Of a stretch of DNA of 26,609 nt, positions 1 to 8,019 are shown in pieces (position 1 is the stretch's first letter; the number at the start of each line of letters is the position of its first letter). Position numbers and translations under genes: made by a program. Source of the stretch: CBFIHN01 sp965662575 (GTDB taxonomy: Bacteria > Pseudomonadota > Gammaproteobacteria > Francisellales > CACEW01); the NCBI GenBank assembly GCA_965662575.1, contig CBFIHN010000021.1, positions 1-26,609 of the forward strand. The letters are read 5' to 3'. The notes under the pieces are model-generated. The model did not search any database. It saw only the letters and a program-made list of their open reading frames with translations, and had not been told where the DNA came from.

Positions 1-1128
1 TCGATGATGAAAGTCGATTCGATGACCGCGTTTACCAAAGCCGGACCCAATGGCTTTGCCTATGCCAATGGCAACCCAATCATGAATCAAGATCCCAGTG
101 GGCATTTTAATATCGTCAATAATATCTTGATTCCCCTAGCAATTGCGGCGGGTCCTTTTGTTATTCCAGGTGCTGCAGCAACTTTAATGGGTCATGCCCC
201 GTTATTAACAGTTGGCTCAAGTGCTGCGGGAAGTGCTGTAACTCATGAAAATCATAAAGCTGCACATGCTGCAGTAGCTGCAGTAGCTGCAACTACGTTT
301 ATGGCAACTGCCCCATTAGCGATTTTGCCTGGTGTTGGTGAAGTAACATTGGGTTTAGAGGGTGCTTCAGCAGCAGCATTAGAAATCGGTGGGCAGACAG
401 CAGTTGGTGCCATTTCAGGTATTGCAAGTAGCAGTTTTTCCCAGCTTGTGTCAATGCATACGGGTTTGCAAAAGCATTTTGATCGGAAATCATTCGGTGT
501 CACTGTCGCTATTACAGCTACTATTGCTAGTATCAGTGCAAGTGCCGCCCAATATTTAGGCACTTCCGCTGGCGGGTTATGGAAGTCGTATCAAAAAGAC
601 ATCATGACAACCTTTGCTCTGGATACTACACAATTGCTAAATAAAGGTGATGATCAATATCAGCCTGCAGTGGGTTTGATAGAAGGAGAATTTTTTCGTG
701 ATAGAGAAAATGGCACATTAAATATTGTGGATGGTGGGAAAATCATCGCCCTAACGGATAAAAGGAAACAACTAGTAGCGGCGGCCTATGTCAGTCCTTA
801 TAAGTCTAATCCCAAGTATGCTATCCGAGAAAGTGGCAGTGAGATGTATTATGACTTTGACAAACCCTTGATTCCTTCAAAACAGATAAAAGATGGTCAA
901 TCAGAAGTCCATGAAATAGAATATTTTATTGTGGCTAAACCTTTTAGAGGAAAACGCATTGGTGAATTTTTTGTGCGGCAGATTGGTGCTTTTTATAGAG
1001 GTAAAAAACTTACCCTGGCCGCTGGAGAAGATGCCCTCGATTTTTGGGTAAAAATGTATAACAAGTTTCCTCAATTATTTAGTAAAGAGAATTTTCTTAA
1101 GCAAAATCCTAGTGCTGTGATAAGTTGA
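1..1128 (+). CDS. RHS-repeat protein, C-terminal part with GNAT-like tail (5' end outside window)
   Basis: The reading frame is open from the first base, so this is the 3' end of a longer gene. The first 35 residues hold the end of an RHS core (YANGNPI, then DPSGH), which in RHS/polymorphic-toxin proteins marks the junction before a variable C-terminal domain. Residues about 40-200 are Ala/Gly-rich and hydrophobic, possibly membrane-associated or for translocation. The last ~120 residues look like a GNAT N-acetyltransferase: strand QLVAAAYVSPY, then strand EIEYFIVA, then the acetyl-CoA loop RGKRIG starting at R315 (counting from the ATG at 4) and its helix, then a motif-B-like AAGEDALDFW. RHS tails are usually effectors in antibacterial competition or host interaction; acetylation as the activity is inference. 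No small same-strand immunity-like gene follows, which is odd for a classical toxin. The GNAT call is moderate. Confidence 0.75.
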   Translation, partial: SMMKVDSMTAFTKAGPNGFAYANGNPIMNQDPSGHFNIVNNILIPLAIAAGPFVIPGAAATLMGHAPLLTVGSSAAGSAVTHENHKAAHAAVAAVAATTFMATAPLAILPGVGEVTLGLEGASAAALEIGGQTAVGAISGIASSSFSQLVSMHTGLQKHFDRKSFGVTVAITATIASISASAAQYLGTSAGGLWKSYQKDIMTTFALDTTQLLNKGDDQYQPAVGLIEGEFFRDRENGTLNIVDGGKIIALTDKRKQLVAAAYVSPYKSNPKYAIRESGSEMYYDFDKPLIPSKQIKDGQSEVHEIEYFIVAKPFRGKRIGEFFVRQIGAFYRGKKLTLAAGEDALDFWVKMYNKFPQLFSKENFLKQNPSAVIS

Positions 1129-1235
1129 TTGATGTCTCCTGAGGTGCCATCTCCGCGTAGGTGGGAATCTGGTTTAAAATAGTAGATTTTATATTCGTTC
1201 ACAGCTAGGAAAGTTAAGTATGTTGAGTGGTTTTT

Positions 1236-1592
1236 TTAACGATGATAAATGTCTTCAAGCCGAACAATATCATCTTCACCGAGATAGTCACCAATTTGTA
1301 CTTCAACAATTTTGCATGGTGCTTGCGTTGTATTTTCCATTCGATGTATTTGTTCTTTGCTGATATAAACATGCTCATTGACCGAGTAGGTTTTTTTACT
1401 ATCTCCGATGGTGAAAGTTGGATTACCTTGTACGACCACCCAGTGTTCCGCTCGTTTAAAATGTTTTTGTAGTGATAGTTGTCCATGGGGGTTAACTGTA
1501 ATCACTTTGACTTGAAATCCTGAGGCTAGTTCAATGGTGCGGTAGGTTCCCCAGGGGCGGGTGTATATTTTTCCAATTTCATTGATGCTCAT
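1236..1592 (-). CDS. Stand-alone cupin resembling the C-terminal domain of type II phosphomannose isomerase
   Basis: A 118-residue single-domain cupin. The opening RPWGTYRTIE, the metal-site region HFKRAEHWVVVQG and the ending VEVQIGDYLGEDDIVRLEDIY match the C-terminal isomerase cupin of ManC/AlgA-type bifunctional proteins, here without the guanylyltransferase half. Small proteins of this type are annotated as mannose-6-phosphate isomerases; they would interconvert mannose-6-P and fructose-6-P in the cytoplasm. The start ATG lies inside the end of the upstream fructokinase gene (14-base overlap), so the two are probably one transcript and translationally coupled. The pairing suggests fructose/mannose phosphate handling, which is inference. 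Confidence 0.8.
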   Translation of the reverse strand: MSINEIGKIYTRPWGTYRTIELASGFQVKVITVNPHGQLSLQKHFKRAEHWVVVQGNPTFTIGDSKKTYSVNEHVYISKEQIHRMENTTQAPCKIVEVQIGDYLGEDDIVRLEDIYHR

Positions 1593-2499
1593 GGTTGGTT
1601 GCCTTGTGTTGTGCTGCTGTTTTTGCTAGTGCGATTGCCCCCATAACCCCGGCGTTGTTTGCCAGGCCAACAGGAACAATAATCTGGTCAATGGTGTTTA
1701 TGTGTTGCTGACTTAGGTAGCCATTGGTTATCTGTTTTAATTTTTGGTGAATTTTGTTGAATAAATGGGTCTGCTTCATCACGCCACCCCCCAAAATAAT
1801 TTTCTGTGGCATAAAGCTCATCATAAAATTATGTGCTGCGTAAGCCAAGTATTCGGCTTGTAAATCCCATGCTGGATGTTCAGCAGGAAGCTCCACGGCG
1901 GAGTTAACTTGCCAGCGTGCTTTCAACGCGCTACCAGAAGCTAATCCTTCTAGACAATGTTGGTGGTAGGGGCAGATGCCGGCAAAGTGATCTTTGTGTA
2001 AATGAGGCGGGATAAAAATATGGCCCATTTCAGGGTGGGAGCTGCCATGATACAGTTGGTGATTAATAATGGCGCCGCCCCCGATGCCGGTGCCAATGGT
2101 TAAGTAAATGCAGTCACTTAGGCCTTGCGCTGCTCCCCAGTGATACTCGCCAAGCAGTGCGGCATTGACATCCGTATCGAAGCCGATGGTTAGTTTCAGC
2201 TGTGTGTTAAGTGTCTTAACGATATTATAATGCTGCCACGCAAGTTTTGGGGTGTGAGTAATGTATCCGTAAGTGCTGGAAAGTTTGTTGGGATCAATTG
2301 GGCCAAAGGAACCACAGCCAATAGCTTGCAGAGGGTATTGTTTTTGCATCGAATGAAAAAAATCGATGACCTGGGGCATGGTTTTGTCTGGTGTTGTTGT
2401 TTCGATTTTTGCTTGCGTTATGATATTGCCATGGTCATTACCAATCGCACAAATAAACTTTGTACCTCCGGCTTCAATAGCGCCAAAAAAATGCTGCAT
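1579..2499 (-). CDS. ROK-family fructokinase (GmuE-like)
   Basis: A sugar kinase of the ROK family. The N-terminal phosphate loop is GAIEAGGTKF, followed by GCGSFGPID, the sugar-binding region DVNAALLGEYHWG, the ATP-binding TIGTGIGGGAI, and the ROK zinc cluster GHIFIPP...CPYHQHC leading to LEGLASG. The IEAGGTKF start is characteristic of bacterial fructokinases close to Bacillus GmuE, so phosphorylation of fructose (or mannose) to the 6-phosphate is likely; substrate is not proven. I start at the ATG at 2499, one residue pair before the conserved FFGAIEAGG. An in-frame ATG at 2547 and a TTG at 2571 would add 16 or 24 residues without family similarity. None of the starts has a clear Shine-Dalgarno. 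It is transcribed away from moxR and overlaps the cupin gene. Confidence 0.88.
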   Translation of the reverse strand: MQHFFGAIEAGGTKFICAIGNDHGNIITQAKIETTTPDKTMPQVIDFFHSMQKQYPLQAIGCGSFGPIDPNKLSSTYGYITHTPKLAWQHYNIVKTLNTQLKLTIGFDTDVNAALLGEYHWGAAQGLSDCIYLTIGTGIGGGAIINHQLYHGSSHPEMGHIFIPPHLHKDHFAGICPYHQHCLEGLASGSALKARWQVNSAVELPAEHPAWDLQAEYLAYAAHNFMMSFMPQKIILGGGVMKQTHLFNKIHQKLKQITNGYLSQQHINTIDQIIVPVGLANNAGVMGAIALAKTAAQHKATNHEHQ

Positions 2500-2558
2500 G
2501 CTCGATGAAATGATTGACTGATCTAGATGTTTGTCAATCTTACGCATTTTAGCCGCGC

Positions 2559-2587
2559 TTGAAAACCTCAAGCTAAAACGTTATATT
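2559..2587 (+). promoter_or_regulatory. Sigma70-type promoter of the moxR-bat operon
   Basis: TTGAAA (2559-2564) and TATATT (2582-2587) are separated by exactly 17 bases and sit 30 bases before the moxR ATG. Each hexamer differs from consensus at one position. The site overlaps the possible longer N-terminus of the divergent fructokinase gene, which favours the shorter fructokinase start. Confidence 0.7.
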
Positions 2588-2617
2588 TTTTGCCTGTTTT
2601 GAATTTGATTTATTGCC

Positions 2618-3574
2618 ATGAGCGAATACAACACTTTTAGTCAACTACAGTCCTATTTAAACCAGCGTGTGGTTGGTCAAGAATCTTTGATAAAAAAACT
2701 ATTAATTGGTCTGTTGTCTGAGGGACATCTGTTAGTTGAAGGTGCGCCAGGTCTGGCGAAAACCACGGCAATTAAAACTTTGTCTGAATGTATTGAGTGC
2801 AATTATCACCGAGTTCAATTTACCCCGGATTTATTACCATCTGATCTAACAGGAACCGAAGTCTACCGTCCGCAGGATAGTTGTTTCCATTTTGAGCCAG
2901 GGCCATTGTTTCATAACCTATTGTTGGCAGATGAAATTAACCGTGCGCCAGCTAAAGTGCAGTCAGCCTTGCTGGAGGCAATGGCAGAAAAACAAATTAC
3001 AATTGGTAAACAAACCTATCCATTGCCTGACCTATTTATGGTGATGGCGACACAAAACCCGATTGAGCAAGAGGGGACTTACTCACTACCTGAGGCGCAA
3101 TTAGATCGCTTTTTGATGTATGTCACTATCGATTATCCACGCCAGGAAGTCGAGCGAAAAATTTTACAACTTAATCGCTTGGGTACATCAGAGTTGAGCA
3201 TTGACAAACCCAAGGTGACACAAGCGCAAATCAACGCGGCTCGTGAGCAAGTGAGTCATATCCATCTAAGTACCGAGCTGGAGGAATATCTCATTCAATT
3301 GGTCTTGGCAACTCGTCAGCCAGAAAAGTATGATGCTGATTTCAGTCGTTGGTTGCGCTATGGTGCTAGCCCCCGTGGTACAATTAGTTTAGACCGTTGC
3401 GCAAAAGCACATGCCTGGTTGTCTGGCCATGATTATGTCAGTCCCAATGATATCCATGCTGTGATTCATGATGTCTTGGCCCACCGTATTTTATTAAGCT
3501 TTGAAGCTGAGGCCGAGGGGGTGACTACTGTGATGGTGATTGATAAAATCCTAGGTTTGGTTGCAATTCCTTAA
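2618..3574 (+). CDS. moxR: MoxR-type AAA+ ATPase
   Basis: A 318-residue AAA+ ATPase of the MoxR subfamily, a cytoplasmic chaperone-like protein. Walker A is GAPGLAKTT (residues 42-50), Walker B is LLLADE (D105, E106), followed by the family signature INRAPAKVQSALLEAMAE and the sensor region MATQNPIEQEGTY. The C-terminal lid holds the RYGASPRG segment typical of the family. MoxR proteins act with von Willebrand factor A partners and are linked to envelope stress and maturation of protein complexes. Here it heads a full set of such partners (DUF58, batA, batB), consistent with that role. Length and all motifs are normal. Confidence 0.95.
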   Translation: MSEYNTFSQLQSYLNQRVVGQESLIKKLLIGLLSEGHLLVEGAPGLAKTTAIKTLSECIECNYHRVQFTPDLLPSDLTGTEVYRPQDSCFHFEPGPLFHNLLLADEINRAPAKVQSALLEAMAEKQITIGKQTYPLPDLFMVMATQNPIEQEGTYSLPEAQLDRFLMYVTIDYPRQEVERKILQLNRLGTSELSIDKPKVTQAQINAAREQVSHIHLSTELEEYLIQLVLATRQPEKYDADFSRWLRYGASPRGTISLDRCAKAHAWLSGHDYVSPNDIHAVIHDVLAHRILLSFEAEAEGVTTVMVIDKILGLVAIP

Positions 3575-3577
3575 GTT

Positions 3578-4480
3578 ATGATCAACGGTATTACACCCTC
3601 TCTGGATGCATTAATTGCGTGGCGCTTCCAAGTCCCAGCGGTGGGCTTATTTAATCGCCAGCGAGTACAGCACAGTCAGTCAGGCGCACATCTTTCCACA
3701 GCTCGTGGGCGTGGTATCGACTTTGCTGAAACTCGTGCTTATCACCCGGGTGATGATATTCGTTTAATCAACTGGAAACTAACAGCTAAAATGGGTAAGC
3801 CATATACCAAGGTTTATCATGAAGAGCGCGAACGTCCGGTCTATTTTATTGTTGATCAAAATAGCAGTATGCATTTTGGTACTCGTGTCTGTTTTAAGCA
3901 GGTACTGGCCGCTAATCTATTTGCGCTGTTAGGTTGGTCAGCACTTGCGGCAGAACAGCAAGTTGGTGCTATCCTTGTTGGTGATCACCGTTTTTCTGAG
4001 GTGGCCGCAAGACGCAGCCGTCAAAATCTATTACAAACTTTCAAGCAGTTAGTGGATTGGCAAAACCAAGTAGGCGAGACTGCAAAACAAATTGAGCGAA
4101 GTCTTATGCGCTTAAATCAGCAAGCCAAGGCTGGCAGTACGTCAATTATCCTCAGTGATTGCAGTCATTTTAATCAAACAAGTTGGACTTTGCTTAAACA
4201 GTTGTCACACAAAAATGAGTTGATGATTTGCTTCATTTATGATTCGTTAGAGGTGCAAGCGCCTTCAAAAGGGCGATATCAATTTAGTGATGGTGCGCAA
4301 CATTATGTGGTCCTTAATGCGAGTCAAGCAAAGCAGCGTCAGCAATACCAAGCGTGGTTTGCGGAACGCCGACGGATGCTCGAAAAATTTTGTCGGCAAT
4401 ATAATATTCGTTTAATCCCTGTGGCAACGCATGATGACTTGCAACAAGTGATTAATCGTGAGGTGCGTTATGTTGTCTGA
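3578..4480 (+). CDS. DUF58 protein, MoxR partner
   Basis: A 300-residue DUF58 protein. The defining block is at residues about 44-85: GRGIDFAETRAYHPGDDIR, then LINWKLTAKMGKPYTKVYHEERERP, followed by a VWA-like strand YFIVDQNSSM. DUF58 proteins nearly always sit next to moxR and are thought to be VWA-related substrates or adaptors of the ATPase. The ATG lies three bases after the moxR stop with little Shine-Dalgarno signal, suggesting translational coupling. There is no signal peptide or membrane segment, so it is probably cytoplasmic. Precise biochemical function is unknown for the family. Confidence 0.92.
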   Translation: MINGITPSLDALIAWRFQVPAVGLFNRQRVQHSQSGAHLSTARGRGIDFAETRAYHPGDDIRLINWKLTAKMGKPYTKVYHEERERPVYFIVDQNSSMHFGTRVCFKQVLAANLFALLGWSALAAEQQVGAILVGDHRFSEVAARRSRQNLLQTFKQLVDWQNQVGETAKQIERSLMRLNQQAKAGSTSIILSDCSHFNQTSWTLLKQLSHKNELMICFIYDSLEVQAPSKGRYQFSDGAQHYVVLNASQAKQRQQYQAWFAERRRMLEKFCRQYNIRLIPVATHDDLQQVINREVRYVV

Positions 4481-5000
4481 TCCATTATCCCAGTTGCATG
4501 GTATTCACTTCCCTAAGCCCATTGCTTGGTGGCCGTTGGCACCTGGGTGGTATGTGATGACTGCTTTGCTGGTAATCGTCATATTGGCTGTCACTTATTT
4601 GTTGTATCGGCAGTATCAACAATGCTTGCGCCGCCGAGTGGTGCTCAAGACGATTGATCACTTGGCTTGGCAATATCAACACCAGCAAATCACGGCAGTA
4701 CAAGCTTTGGCACAACTATCTGTTCTGGTCAAGCGTATTGCCATAAGCTTTGATCAGCAGAATATGCCGCAGGCTTTATCAGGTAAAGCTTGGCTGCATT
4801 ATTTAGATCAGGGTTTGGGTCAGCCTGAGTTTAGTCGTGGTGTGGGGCGCTGCCTGCTGGACGGTCCGTATCAAAAACAGGTTGATTTTGATGCGGCAGT
4901 CTTTGAATTGGTGATCGCTTGGGCAAAAAATAAGATGGCAGGAAAGCGGTGCTCAAGACGGAACCAAGCCCTAATGTCTGACTGTTCAGAAGTGAGTTGA
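4470..5000 (+). CDS. DUF4381 membrane protein of the moxR-bat operon
   Basis: A 176-residue protein. The N-terminal motif LHGIHFPKPIAWWPLAPGW is the DUF4381 hallmark. One membrane helix follows at residues about 28-46 (MTALLVIVILAVTYLLY), then a basic stretch (LRRR) and a soluble helical domain. The ATG at 4470 is preceded by GAGGTG, four bases away, and overlaps the end of the DUF58 gene by 11 bases; a GTG four codons upstream is less likely. DUF4381 proteins lie between DUF58 and batA in proteobacterial BAT operons. Their function is unknown; a membrane link between the cytoplasmic MoxR/DUF58 and the VWA proteins is inference. Confidence 0.9.
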   Translation: MLSDPLSQLHGIHFPKPIAWWPLAPGWYVMTALLVIVILAVTYLLYRQYQQCLRRRVVLKTIDHLAWQYQHQQITAVQALAQLSVLVKRIAISFDQQNMPQALSGKAWLHYLDQGLGQPEFSRGVGRCLLDGPYQKQVDFDAAVFELVIAWAKNKMAGKRCSRRNQALMSDCSEVS

Positions 5001-5004
5001 GGTA

Positions 5005-5103
5005 ATGAAAGCAACTATCCGTCGTTTGATAACAAACCAATGGACAATAAAATATTTTTACCTTTGTAAGCAGAGTGCCTGTTGTTATGAGGTGTTTGAG
5101 TGA
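5005..5103 (+). CDS. Possible 32-residue small protein between DUF4381 and batA
   Basis: An ATG at 5005 opens a 32-codon frame ending in TGA at 5101-5103, filling the only sizeable gap in the operon. It starts four bases after the DUF4381 stop, has a GAGG just upstream (rather close, two bases), and its stop overlaps the batA ATG as TGATG. The peptide is basic at the start (MKATIRRL) and has three cysteines near the end (CKQSACCYE). I recognise no family. It may be a real small protein, a coupling device for batA translation, or a chance frame. Confidence 0.35.
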   Translation: MKATIRRLITNQWTIKYFYLCKQSACCYEVFE

Positions 5104-6101
5104 TGATCGACGTGACGTGGCCTTGGCTTTTCATTGTATTACCACTGCCTTGGTTTTTGCGCTATGTATTACCCAGTGCGAAACAAGCTCCAGTCCAAGC
5201 ATTGAAAGTACCATTTTTCTCCGCGCTAGAAACAGCTTTGGGTCAGGAAAAATCAACAAGTAGCCAGTTCAGTTTATGGCAGAAAGTAGTGCTGTCATTG
5301 ATTTGGATTTTGACTGTTACCGCAAGCTCAGGGATACAATGGTTGGGCAAGCCCATTGCCCTGCCGCAGCAGGGGCGAAACTTAATGTTGGCAGTTGATT
5401 TATCTGGCAGTATGCGGACACCAGATATGAAGTTGGGTGGACAGTATCTCACGCGAATTCAAGTGGTGAAAAAAATCGCGGGTAATTTTATCCAGCAGCG
5501 TGCAGGTGACCGTATTGGCTTGATTTTGTTTGGCACACGAGCCTATTTGCAAACGCCGTTGACTTTTGACCGTCAAACGGCAGGCCAAATGCTGAATCAA
5601 GCAACCATTGGTATCGCGGGTATTCGCACAGCAATTGGTGATGCGATTGGTTTGGCGATTAAACAATTGATTCAGTACCCAGCAAAAAGCAAGGCTTTAA
5701 TATTAATGACTGATGGTGGTAATAACGCGGGTGTTGTGACGCCGGTGCAGGCAGCAGAAGTTGCTAAGCGGGCACACATTAAAATTTATACCATTGGGTT
5801 GGGCGCAAAAAAAATGGTGATGCAAACGGCTTTTGGACCACAAGTTGTCAATCCATCAAGTGGCTTGGATATTCAGGGTTTAAAAAAGGTTGCGCAAATA
5901 ACGGGTGGTCAGTTTTTTCGTGCGGATGATGGTCAGGCGTTGCAAAAAATCTATCAGCAGCTGAACAAACTTGAGCCAATTCAAAACGATAAAATTAGCC
6001 TGCGGCCGCGTACGCCCTTATATCCCTGGCCATTGGGCTTGGCGTTGTTCTTAAGCTGTTTGTTGTTCATGCCAAGCTGGCGCATTCGGAGGTCGGTGTG
6101 A
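5103..6101 (+). CDS. batA: VWA-domain membrane protein BatA
   Basis: A 332-residue protein with an N-terminal hydrophobic helix (WPWLFIVLPLPWFLRYVLP), a second helix near residue 70 (VVLSLIWILTVTAS), a von Willebrand factor A domain and a C-terminal helix (LYPWPLGLALFLSCLLFM). The MIDAS metal site is intact: DLSGS at residues 99-103 and the downstream acidic residue in MTDGG (D204). It belongs to the BatA/Aer membrane VWA family, tied to envelope integrity and stress tolerance and thought to be acted on by MoxR. The ATG at 5103 was chosen over a GTG at 5100; GAGG lies ten bases upstream. Its stop overlaps the batB start as TGATG. Confidence 0.9.
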   Translation: MIDVTWPWLFIVLPLPWFLRYVLPSAKQAPVQALKVPFFSALETALGQEKSTSSQFSLWQKVVLSLIWILTVTASSGIQWLGKPIALPQQGRNLMLAVDLSGSMRTPDMKLGGQYLTRIQVVKKIAGNFIQQRAGDRIGLILFGTRAYLQTPLTFDRQTAGQMLNQATIGIAGIRTAIGDAIGLAIKQLIQYPAKSKALILMTDGGNNAGVVTPVQAAEVAKRAHIKIYTIGLGAKKMVMQTAFGPQVVNPSSGLDIQGLKKVAQITGGQFFRADDGQALQKIYQQLNKLEPIQNDKISLRPRTPLYPWPLGLALFLSCLLFMPSWRIRRSV

Positions 6102-7105
6102 TGTCATTAGGTGCTTTGCATTTCTTAAGACCTTGGTGGTTTTTAGTCCTTATTCCCTTGGTGTTTTTATTATGGCAGCAATGGCGACAACGCACGGTTG
6201 GCCATGATTGGGCAGGGCAGTGTGATCCACATTTATTGCCGCATCTGCTCTGTGGGCATTCATCCTCTCGACGATATATGATGCCGGTATTTTTATGCTT
6301 GGCTTGGTTGCTTGCCGTGTTGGCATTAGCTGGACCGACGTGGTCTCACTGGCCGCAGCCAGTCTATCGTCAGCAGATGGCCAGAGTGATTGCTTTAGAT
6401 GTTTCTGAGTCGATGAATGCCAATGATTTGTTGCCTAGCCGTCTGCAGCGTGCGCGTTATAAAGTATTGGATTTATTGAAGCGAATTAAAAGTGGGCAAA
6501 CAGGGATGCTGGTCTTTTCCAGTGAGCCGTTTGTTGTGTCGCCGTTAACTGAGGATAGCAATACCATTGCCAACATGGTGCCGGTACTCAATAGCCATGT
6601 TGTTCCAGTGCAAGGTAGTAACATAGCTTTGGCACTGAAAAAATCCGTCAAATTAATGCAACAAGCAGATGCGGTGCGTGGATCCATTATTTTAATCACC
6701 GATAGCCAGCCTAATACGGCAGCATTTTCCGAAGCAAAACAATTGGCCAAGCAAGGTTATCATCTGCTGGTGCTTGGCGTTGGCACAGAGCAGGGCGGTC
6801 CTATTCCTAAAGCTGGTGGTGGTTTTATGCTCAATCAGCAAGGCGAGGTGGTGTTTGCTAAACTAGATCCTGAGGCATTAGAAAAGTTAGCGTCAGAGGG
6901 GGCAGGTCGTTATGTGGCATTTACCAATGATAATCGTGATTTAACCTCGTTATTGTCAATGAGTCAGCGTAACCAGCATCATGTGCTTAAGGCGAAGAAT
7001 TTAACGAAAGTGTTATGGGCAGACCAAGGTCATTGGTTGATTTGGGGATTATTGATTTTGCTGTTGATAGTCTGCCGTCGAGGTTGGTTGGAGCGTTTGT
7101 TATGA
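6101..7105 (+). CDS. batB: VWA-domain membrane protein BatB
   Basis: A 334-residue paralogue of BatA: N-terminal helix (WWFLVLIPLVFLLW), a second helix (MPVFLCLAWLLAVLALAG), a VWA domain with intact MIDAS DVSES at residues 100-104 and the later ILITDSQ acidic residue, and a C-terminal helix (HWLIWGLLILLLIVC). The ATG at 6101 overlaps the batA stop by one base, with a strong GGAGG at 6088-6092 eight bases upstream. BatA and BatB are expected to form a membrane complex whose VWA domains face the periplasm; the topology is inferred from family knowledge. The batC start overlaps its stop as ATGA. Confidence 0.9.
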   Translation: MSLGALHFLRPWWFLVLIPLVFLLWQQWRQRTVGHDWAGQCDPHLLPHLLCGHSSSRRYMMPVFLCLAWLLAVLALAGPTWSHWPQPVYRQQMARVIALDVSESMNANDLLPSRLQRARYKVLDLLKRIKSGQTGMLVFSSEPFVVSPLTEDSNTIANMVPVLNSHVVPVQGSNIALALKKSVKLMQQADAVRGSIILITDSQPNTAAFSEAKQLAKQGYHLLVLGVGTEQGGPIPKAGGGFMLNQQGEVVFAKLDPEALEKLASEGAGRYVAFTNDNRDLTSLLSMSQRNQHHVLKAKNLTKVLWADQGHWLIWGLLILLLIVCRRGWLERLL

Positions 7106-8019
7106 GGGTGCTAGGCTTTGGTGGTCATGACCAACATACCATGTGTCAAATAAGGCGCTGCAGATGGTGTTGGGTGTTGCTTTTTTTGCTTCCACAGACA
7201 TTGTTTGCCTTTAGTTGGCAAGACCTCTGGTTGCGACCGGATCAACAAGCAGCACAGTTATTAGCAATCAAGAAAAATCAGCAAGCGGCACAACGATTTG
7301 TTAACCCTGCCTGGAAGGGTGTGGCTTATTATCAAGATAAAAAATACAAACAAGCTGCGCACTATTTTAAAAGTTTGGATAGTGCGTTAGGGGATTATAA
7401 CTTAGGGAATGCGTTAGCTTATCAACATCAATATATGCAAGCCATCAAGGCGTATGAAGCGGCATTGAAGAAACAACCTAATTATCCTGGTGCGCAGCAT
7501 AATATTGAGATATTGAAAAAATGGTTGCAACAACAAAAGAAGCCGCAGCAAAAACATCATTCGACATCAAGGCAGCAAGATAACAAAAAACAGTCGGCAA
7601 AATCACAGAACAAAAGACAGCAGAAAAAAAACGCAGAATCCTTGCCGGGGCAGAAAAAGCGATCATCGCAACCGCAGCAGAAACAGGCAGATCAGTCTCG
7701 GTCGAAAAAACAACAAAAACAATCACAGCAACAGTCGAAAGCGACAGCTAAGCACCAGGCTACACAACAGGCTCAACAAAAAAAAGCTCAGTTGCAACCA
7801 GCCAAGCAAAAGAAAGTGCAGCATTCCCAGCAGCCAATGACAGCTCAGCAACAAACACATCAGAAAACGCGTTTAACGGCAGCACAAAAAAAGGCCAGAT
7901 TACAAACGCAACAAATTAAGCATTGGTTGTCACAAATTCCAAATCATCCGGGTGGCTTATTAAGAGAGAAATTCCTACAAGAGTACCAAAGGAGACAGCA
8001 GCAAGGGGAAAGCTTATGA
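7102..8019 (+). CDS. batC: TPR protein BatC with long Gln/Lys-rich tail
   Basis: A 305-residue protein. A hydrophobic segment at residues 22-37 (CWVLLFLLPQTLFAF) is a signal sequence or anchor. Residues about 70-140 hold tetratricopeptide repeats, including YNLGNALAYQHQYMQAIKAYEAALKKQPNYPGA. From about 141 to 265 the chain is almost only Gln, Lys, Ser and Ala and is likely disordered and strongly positive, followed by a short ordered end (LSQIPNHPGGLLREKF) that recurs in BatC-like proteins. I chose the ATG at 7102, which overlaps the batB stop by four bases; the frame is open further upstream inside batB but with no family similarity. A periplasmic scaffold role for the Bat complex is inference. 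Confidence 0.88.
   Translation: MRVLGFGGHDQHTMCQIRRCRWCWVLLFLLPQTLFAFSWQDLWLRPDQQAAQLLAIKKNQQAAQRFVNPAWKGVAYYQDKKYKQAAHYFKSLDSALGDYNLGNALAYQHQYMQAIKAYEAALKKQPNYPGAQHNIEILKKWLQQQKKPQQKHHSTSRQQDNKKQSAKSQNKRQQKKNAESLPGQKKRSSQPQQKQADQSRSKKQQKQSQQQSKATAKHQATQQAQQKKAQLQPAKQKKVQHSQQPMTAQQQTHQKTRLTAAQKKARLQTQQIKHWLSQIPNHPGGLLREKFLQEYQRRQQQGESL

Noticed and set aside
252..563. Antisense frame of 103 codons within the RHS gene
   Set aside because: Opposite strand of an Ala-rich coding region, whose GCN codons avoid stops in the complement; no gene features.
1129..1235. Immunity gene or terminator after the RHS gene
   Set aside because: No frame of useful size and no stem with T-run; the T-run near 1231 is in the wrong place for a plus-strand hairpin I can draw.
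1227..1486. Frames on both strands overlapping the cupin gene
   Set aside because: The cupin frame has clear family motifs throughout, so the others are shadows.
7015..7101. Longer batC start inside batB
   Set aside because: The added residues match nothing in BatC; the ATG at 7102 overlaps the batB stop as in the other operon junctions.
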